Shown here one piece after another: positions 6,673 through 11,006 of a stretch of DNA of 11,006 bases. The position numbers were made by a program, and so were the translations under genes. The notes under the pieces are model-generated. The model worked only from the letters and a program-made list of their open reading frames with translations. It was not told where the DNA came from and did no database searches. Source of the stretch: Methylocapsa sp. (lineage in GTDB: Bacteria; Pseudomonadota; Alphaproteobacteria; Rhizobiales; Beijerinckiaceae); contig PLUZ01000270.1 of NCBI GenBank assembly GCA_003162995.1, forward strand, positions 1,976-12,981, written 5' to 3'. How positions within the stretch are numbered: the stretch's first letter is position 1; every line of letters begins with the position of its first letter.

Positions 6673-7566
6673 TTAATGGGGCGGCATCGGAATGAAGACC
6701 GGCGGAATGCCGGGAAAGTTTGAGCGGCGCTTGATCGCGGCGTTGTCGGACCCTTGGGGCTTCAGATAGACATAGAAGCGATTGTTGCGTTCGACGATAT
6801 CATCCTTCGGTTCGCTGCTGCTGCTGATCAGCATGTCACTTTGAATGCGGACGTGCATGTAGCCGGGGATCAGTTCGGCCCAATCTTTGACATCGGCCTG
6901 AAACACCACTGAATATTGGCGGGCACCATCGAGTTTCACGACGCTCGAATCCGGCTCCCTCAGAGCGTTCGACGGCACCTCTCGCCAGGTCATCCCGGTC
7001 TGCTCGAACACCCGCGCCGGAATGAGCATCACATAAAGGGGGGCATCCGGATTCGAATTCTGCATGTTCAGTGTCGCCCGATACGACCTTCCGTCCGGTT
7101 CATAGGTGACATGGACGAGCTCGACATAAAGCCCACCGAAGGCGGCATTCTGAAGCTCCAGAGCCGCCTTTTCGCGCTGGCTGAGGAGGCGTCGCTGATA
7201 CCAGCCGACGCCGAAGTCGGCGAGAAAGCCGAAACCAACCGCCATGAGCAGAACGAGCAGCACCTTGGACTCCAGAAACCCGAAACCGCTGCGGAACCGG
7301 ACGTGGACTTCCGTCCGCCTTTGCTGGCGGCGCGATGGCGGGGTCTGCCGGATGCGCTCGCGCAGGCAATCGGACGAGGGCGGCGCCGCTGTGCTCAGGG
7401 GGCCTTGATTGACCGCCTCGGCCCCGGCCGGCCGGGATGCGCCGTCAGTGCCTTCGATGGCGGCCAGCGTCTGCCAAAGACTGACGATCAGTTCGTCTTT
7501 CTGTGCTTCGGTGAGTATGCCGAGGTCCGGGAGCGGAGGCGGCCGTTTCATGATTGCGCGGCCCAT
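6673..7566 (-). CDS. Membrane-anchored periplasmic protein of unknown family, ABC/thiocyanate dehydrogenase operon
   Basis: 297 residues from the ATG at 7566. A cytoplasmic N-terminal region of about 100 residues (Pro/Arg-rich at 40-90) is followed by one transmembrane helix (about 101-121) and a periplasmic domain of about 170 residues with beta-rich composition, ending in a Pro-rich tail (FPGIPPVFIPMPP). No catalytic motif, Cys pair or metal cluster is visible in the periplasmic part. Residues 8-37 (PPPLPDLGILTEAQKDELI and onward) resemble the N-terminus of IS66-type transposase proteins, an unexpected match. It starts 10 bp after the ATPase stop, so it is very likely cotranscribed and may be the partner of the ABC transporter, analogous to the adaptor or anchored component of such systems. 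ATG 7551 is an alternative start; neither has a clear ribosome site. Confidence 0.75.
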   Translation of the reverse strand: MGRAIMKRPPPLPDLGILTEAQKDELIVSLWQTLAAIEGTDGASRPAGAEAVNQGPLSTAAPPSSDCLRERIRQTPPSRRQQRRTEVHVRFRSGFGFLESKVLLVLLMAVGFGFLADFGVGWYQRRLLSQREKAALELQNAAFGGLYVELVHVTYEPDGRSYRATLNMQNSNPDAPLYVMLIPARVFEQTGMTWREVPSNALREPDSSVVKLDGARQYSVVFQADVKDWAELIPGYMHVRIQSDMLISSSSEPKDDIVERNNRFYVYLKPQGSDNAAIKRRSNFPGIPPVFIPMPPH

Positions 7567-7576
7567 AATGCTGGTG

Positions 7577-8245
7577 TCATGGGACGATTGCTCCGTCGGC
7601 GATTTGCACCACCTGTTCCGCTTTACTGGCAAGTGCGAGATTATGCGTGACAAGGATTAGTGTCGTTCCACGTTCGTGGTTGACGTTCAGAAGCAACGCC
7701 ATGATCTCGCTCTCTGTCTCAACATCGAGGTCCGAGGTCGGCTCGTCCGCAAGCAGCAGAATAGGATTGTTGATGAGCGCCCGCGCAATCACGGTGCGTC
7801 GCTGCTCACCGGCCGACATCTCCGATGGATAGGCGTCAAAATGGGATCCCAGTCCCACCTCCGTCAAAAGCTGTGCAGCCCGGTTATAGGTATCGGCGGT
7901 TCCGCTATGGCGGTCGAGGAGAGCGGGAAGCGCCACATTGTCGATCGCCCGCAGCGTCGGCAGCAGGCTCGCAAACTGGAAGATGTAGCCGATGCGCCGA
8001 TTGCGGAACTGCGCCATAGCGTTATCGTTGAATGACCATATGTCGGCGCCCTCGATAAGGATAGACCCTGCGCTCGGCTGGCTGAGGCCGCCGATCATCG
8101 CCATCAAAGAGGATTTGCCCGAGCCCGATCGGCCGATCACCGCAACATAGTGTCGGGCGGCCACATCGAGATCGACGCCGCGCACAGCATCGACCGGACC
8201 ACGGTCCGTCTGATAGGTTTTTCGCAGCCTGCGGCAGCTCAGCAT
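7577..8245 (-). CDS. ABC transporter ATP-binding protein, LolD/MacB-like
   Basis: 222 residues, the normal length for a LolD-type ATPase. Seen: Walker A GRSGSGKS at 38-45, Q-loop FQFASLLPTL, signature MSAGEQRR (variant of LSGGQ), Walker B with LLLADEPTSDLD, and the H-loop VTHN. It would bind the cytoplasmic face of the FtsX-type permease just upstream and drive mechanotransmission or extraction work rather than classical import. Its ATG at 8245 lies 3 bp after the permease stop, with GAGGG about seven bases upstream inside the permease gene, so translation is likely coupled. The signature has Ala in place of the first Gly and Glu in place of Gln; similar variants occur in active ATPases. Confidence 0.92.
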   Translation of the reverse strand: MLSCRRLRKTYQTDRGPVDAVRGVDLDVAARHYVAVIGRSGSGKSSLMAMIGGLSQPSAGSILIEGADIWSFNDNAMAQFRNRRIGYIFQFASLLPTLRAIDNVALPALLDRHSGTADTYNRAAQLLTEVGLGSHFDAYPSEMSAGEQRRTVIARALINNPILLLADEPTSDLDVETESEIMALLLNVNHERGTTLILVTHNLALASKAEQVVQIADGAIVP

Positions 8246-8248
8246 TGC

Positions 8249-9469
8249 TCAACCCTCGCCACGGATCAGGTCATAAGGATCGTGGCGGCTTGACCGCCAA
8301 GCCGGCGTCAGAGCGCCGATCGCGCCGATCAGGCCGGCGCCAAGGATGCAGGCGGCCGCGACGAGGACCGTGTCCATGCGATCGAGCCAGAGGAAAGGAA
8401 CACCAATCTCTGTCAGGTAATAGACAAGTGAACGCTCGAACAGACGCAGCAGCAGCATTCCAAACACAACACCGCACAGGCCGCCGCCGCCGGTCGCAAC
8501 GATAGCTTCGATTAGCACCATGCCGACGATCTGCGAGCGTTTTGCACCGATCGCCTTGAGCAGACCAAGCTCACTGCGACGCTCGGTAACAATTGCTGAG
8601 AACAGCACACTCACCATCAACGCAGTGCTCGCGAACATCATCGAAACGAGAGAGATGGCGCCGCCAAGCAGCGCCGTGACGCCTTGACGGATGCCGGTCA
8701 GGAGCGAGCCTCCAGCCACCACCTTGGTGCCGGAAAGGTGCGAGAGAAGTGCGAACCGAACCTGCAATTCCGTGGCTCCTGGCGTGAGCTCGATGAGGAA
8801 GCCCGAGACTTTCCGTGGCTCGAGCATGGGCGGCGTTTTCCTCGTTTGCTCCCTGATCGCTGGGACAAGTGCCAGCAGCTCTGCCGAGGGCATGAAGATG
8901 CCGCGCTCATGGGTTCCGGCTCCGGTTCGACCGAGCTTTGCATAGACTCGGAACGGCTTTCCAAAAAGTGCGATCTCCGAACCGAGCGGCACGTCGCGGG
9001 CCGCCCCGAGGATGACGTCGCCAGGCTGCATCGGGCGGCCAAGACGCTCGTTGATCCAAGGCTGGATGGTGAAGTCGTTTCCGGGATCGTAACCGATCAG
9101 ATCGACGCTTTCGCCTTGGCCGCCGAATTCCGATTGCTCGGTGCGGAAAACACGCTGGGGCGCCGCCCGGCTAATGCCGGTGATGTGCGCCTGGTCAAGC
9201 AGATCCGCGTCAAGCACCTCGCCGGTCGGTTCCGCCGTCAAAAGGGCGGCCGTGATGTTGGTGAGCGCATTCTGCGGCACGACCATCAGATCGGCACCGA
9301 GCCGGCTGAAACCGACAGCCATGCTGGTCTCGATGCTGCGCATCATGACAACACCCGTGAACACGATGGCGCTGCTGATCGCTACGGCTGCGATGAGCAG
9401 GCTCGCGCGCGCCTTGCGGCGACCAATATTCTGCAGCGCGAGGCTGCCGAGCAGCCAGTGTTGGAGCAC
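8249..9469 (-). CDS. FtsX/MacB-like ABC transporter permease
   Basis: 406 residues with the type VII (MacB/LolC/FtsX) layout: one N-terminal transmembrane helix (about 21-43), a large periplasmic domain (about 44-265), then three helices (about 266-294, 312-341, 366-388). Family marks are the TERRSELGLLKAIGA coupling segment at 295-309 and the C-terminal PAWRSSRHDPYDLIR. The start is a GTG at 9469, because a stop lies three codons upstream; AAGG of GGATAAGG is about 11 nt before it. It lies 77 bp after the thiocyanate dehydrogenase homologue, with a structured spacer between. Members of this class move lipoproteins, peptides or sulfur species, or transmit force to periplasmic partners; the cargo here is unknown. 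The neighbour suggests a service role for the copper enzyme. Confidence 0.9.
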   Translation of the reverse strand: MLQHWLLGSLALQNIGRRKARASLLIAAVAISSAIVFTGVVMMRSIETSMAVGFSRLGADLMVVPQNALTNITAALLTAEPTGEVLDADLLDQAHITGISRAAPQRVFRTEQSEFGGQGESVDLIGYDPGNDFTIQPWINERLGRPMQPGDVILGAARDVPLGSEIALFGKPFRVYAKLGRTGAGTHERGIFMPSAELLALVPAIREQTRKTPPMLEPRKVSGFLIELTPGATELQVRFALLSHLSGTKVVAGGSLLTGIRQGVTALLGGAISLVSMMFASTALMVSVLFSAIVTERRSELGLLKAIGAKRSQIVGMVLIEAIVATGGGGLCGVVFGMLLLRLFERSLVYYLTEIGVPFLWLDRMDTVLVAAACILGAGLIGAIGALTPAWRSSRHDPYDLIRGEG

Positions 9470-9496
9470 AGCGCGTCAGGCCTTATCCATCGCACG

Positions 9497-9520
9497 GAAC
9501 GCTTTCGCGTTCGCGAACGC
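9497..9520. repeat. Intercistronic hairpin cluster between the copper enzyme and the ABC genes
   Basis: GAACGC (9497-9502) pairs with GCGTTC (9507-9512) around a TTTC loop, and the latter is also the left arm of a perfect 14-bp palindrome GCGTTCGCGAACGC (9507-9520). The two pairings share an arm and are therefore mutually exclusive. It sits 27-50 bp downstream of the enzyme's stop codon. There is no U-tract, so it is more likely an mRNA-stabilising or processing element that lets the enzyme be made in excess over the transporter than a full terminator. Confidence 0.4.
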
Positions 9521-9546
9521 AGGCGGCGCCGGTCGTGTTTTCAGAG

Positions 9547-11006
9547 TCACAGCGTGCACGAGCGGGTGTGTTTCATATGCGCAAGTTCTGTGGGGACTAT
9601 TACACAGTCGTGGTGGCCGCCCGTACTCGGCAGGATGCCGATCAAAGTGTCGGTCGCCGTCTCAATTACCGCAATGCCGCTCGACAGGCGCTGGAAGCCG
9701 CTGAACGGCACCAAGACATATTTGCCGTCATAAGTAAGTGCCGGGGTCTGCAGATCCGGGCCGATGCCTTGGATTTCCTTCAAGATGGTCCAGGTGCTGG
9801 TATCGACGACCATGACCCCGCTGGCGGCGGGCGCTGGATGCAGCACCGACAGGTAGAGCTTCTTGGAATCGAGAGAAAAGACCATGTGGAACGGATTGGG
9901 GTATTTGCCCCTCCACAACGGGTCCTCGACATGCGCGATCTTCTTCCAATTGCGCGGATCTGGATCTTCCGCCGAGAACACAGAACAGTTGTTCTCCCTG
10001 AGATTGTTCATCATGCAGAGGAAGCGGCCGTCGGGCGAAAAACCGATCTCGTGGCCCGGCGAGTGTATCTTGTCGAAGGTGACTTCCCAATGATTCTCTG
10101 CCGTTTTGACGACCTCGTATTGATCCTGTGAGCTTGCATTGAATTGCAGGAAAGCGGCCGGCTCGAAATTGCGCTCCGCGTCGAGAATAGCAATGCCGCC
10201 GCACAGGCGCACAACCGTTGCCGCCCAGCGCCCGCTTGGATGCCAGATGGTGCCGTCGGCGCCTGTCAGACCAAAAGGATCATCGCCGGGCAAGGTACCT
10301 TCCTCGACGAAGAGCTCGCCCATCGGCACCATTTCCCACTCGATCTTCTGACCCTTGGTGCCGAGATAGTCGTATTTTCCGGTCGCCGGATCGGGATAAA
10401 TCTTGGAGATCTTGAGAACGCCTCCATCCTGCCAGGCACGCGACAAATCGTGCGAGTTTGCCTTCCAATCGAACTTTAGGGCGGCCTTAACCTGCGAGGT
10501 TGTCCGGTCAAAGCAGGCAGCGATGTCCTTCTGTCCGTCGGTGACGAAATAGGACTGGGCGTCCTTTGGATTGACCGTGACATGCACGCCCAAGCCAAGC
10601 CCCGTCGCTTCGGAGACGTTTTCCATGACCTGCATCTGAGCGCCATCATAGCGGACACGGTAGATATTGAAGCCGGGCGCCGGTTCGGTGATGTTGGTCG
10701 GAATGCCGTAGATGAGACAGTTCTTGCCGCCCTGCGTGCTGTTTATGAACTCGAACCCATTGTATGGGTCGGCGCTCGGAAACGCGCAGAGGTGATGCGC
10801 AATCGGGTTGTAGTCGCCGTAGTTCCAATACCAGACCGAGGCGAGCACCCGATTGGTGTTGAGGTCGAGCGCATAGCAACCGCCGCCGAGCTTCGTGGGC
10901 AGCAGGGCGATCCATTTGCCGAGACTTCTGCCGCCGACATCTCCTTTGGAGTCGATCAGCTCGCGGCTGATGGGGTGACGTTGCGCCTCCGCGACAACCG
11001 CATTGC
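9547..11006 (-). CDS. Thiocyanate dehydrogenase homologue (copper beta-propeller), 5' end outside window
   Basis: 485 residues are visible and the frame runs open off the right edge; the missing N-terminus (likely about 50-70 residues) should include the signal peptide. A GTG at 10848 is internal, because coding continues upstream of it. The sequence resembles thiocyanate dehydrogenase of Thioalkalivibrio paradoxus, a NosZ-related seven-bladed propeller with three coppers that converts thiocyanate to cyanate and sulfur in the periplasm. Recognisable blocks, numbered from the first visible codon: K38 in LLPTK, H70/H71 in AHHLC, Q91 in STQGGKN, H141 in LGVHVT, E222/E224, D250 in GADG, H318 in SPGHEIG, H373 in NPFHM, H464/H465 in GGHHDC, and a TRSCTL end. 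Spacings match the ligand spacing I remember for that enzyme (135-156-206 against 70-91-141). It lacks the Cu-A domain of true nitrous oxide reductase. It leads the ABC gene group. Substrate is inferred. Confidence 0.85.
   Translation of the reverse strand, partial: NAVVAEAQRHPISRELIDSKGDVGGRSLGKWIALLPTKLGGGCYALDLNTNRVLASVWYWNYGDYNPIAHHLCAFPSADPYNGFEFINSTQGGKNCLIYGIPTNITEPAPGFNIYRVRYDGAQMQVMENVSEATGLGLGVHVTVNPKDAQSYFVTDGQKDIAACFDRTTSQVKAALKFDWKANSHDLSRAWQDGGVLKISKIYPDPATGKYDYLGTKGQKIEWEMVPMGELFVEEGTLPGDDPFGLTGADGTIWHPSGRWAATVVRLCGGIAILDAERNFEPAAFLQFNASSQDQYEVVKTAENHWEVTFDKIHSPGHEIGFSPDGRFLCMMNNLRENNCSVFSAEDPDPRNWKKIAHVEDPLWRGKYPNPFHMVFSLDSKKLYLSVLHPAPAASGVMVVDTSTWTILKEIQGIGPDLQTPALTYDGKYVLVPFSGFQRLSSGIAVIETATDTLIGILPSTGGHHDCVIVPTELAHMKHTRSCTL

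Noticed and set aside
6916..7650. 244-codon plus-strand frame opposite the anchored membrane protein
   Set aside because: Arg- and Gly-rich shadow composition; the minus-strand frame has a proper membrane helix and operon position.
8684..9733. 349-codon plus-strand frame opposite the permease
   Set aside because: Product has no recognisable domain and looks like a reverse reading of GC-rich coding sequence; the permease on the other strand is unambiguous.
9535..10131. Long plus-strand open frame of 198 codons opposite the thiocyanate dehydrogenase homologue
   Set aside because: It lies antisense to a clearly recognised protein, has low-complexity His/Arg/Asp-rich composition typical of shadow frames, and no ribosome site.
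9547..10848. Gene start at GTG 10848 for the copper enzyme
   Set aside because: Coding similarity continues upstream to the window edge, including the Lys of LLPTK that matches a known active-site position.
9547..11006. Nitrous oxide reductase (NosZ)
   Set aside because: The propeller is related, but the C-terminal Cu-A domain with its Cys/His motif is absent and the sequence blocks fit thiocyanate dehydrogenase.
1..11006. CRISPR array, tRNA, rRNA or intact insertion sequence
   Set aside because: No regularly spaced repeats, cloverleaf sequences, rRNA signatures or full transposase frames were seen on either strand.

Overview
The window is GC-rich with short, densely packed intergenic gaps. 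The gene content (molybdenum-hydroxylase FAD subunit beside an ATZ/TRZ amidohydrolase, Mug-type DNA glycosylase, coiled-coil/winged-helix protein) suggests an alphaproteobacterium of the Hyphomicrobiales (Bradyrhizobium/Afipia/Rhodopseudomonas-like). This placement rests on protein style only; there is no rRNA or tRNA in the window.

Left part (1-2310, minus strand): a purine or N-heterocycle catabolic operon. It is read as an 8-oxoguanine-deaminase-like amidohydrolase, then a CoxM/XdhB-type FAD subunit, then a further gene whose ATG overlaps the FAD gene's stop codon as ATGA and which leaves the window. A perfect 15-bp palindrome (2345-2359) in the AT-rich divergent spacer is a likely MarR-type operator. 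Rightward of the spacer is a Tat-exported three-domain multicopper oxidase (2581-4230), then a 52-residue two-helix membrane protein (4370-4528).

Middle (4608-6672): a Mug-family DNA glycosylase on the minus strand, preceded by a metallophosphoesterase gene interrupted by one in-frame TGA where the family normally has Trp. A 465-bp gene-free stretch follows, with a perfect 16-bp palindrome, and then a small coiled-coil plus winged-helix protein.

Right part (6673-11006, minus strand): the most notable region. A homologue of thiocyanate dehydrogenase, the periplasmic trinuclear-copper beta-propeller enzyme that oxidises thiocyanate to cyanate and sulfur, is followed in the same direction by a FtsX/MacB-like permease, a LolD-like ATPase and a single-span membrane-anchored periplasmic protein of unknown family. 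The order and spacing suggest one transcription unit. By analogy with NosZ and its NosDFY ABC system, the three downstream genes could form a maturation, copper/sulfur-handling or sulfur-export module for the enzyme. That role is inference. The enzyme's N-terminus, including any signal peptide, lies outside the window.
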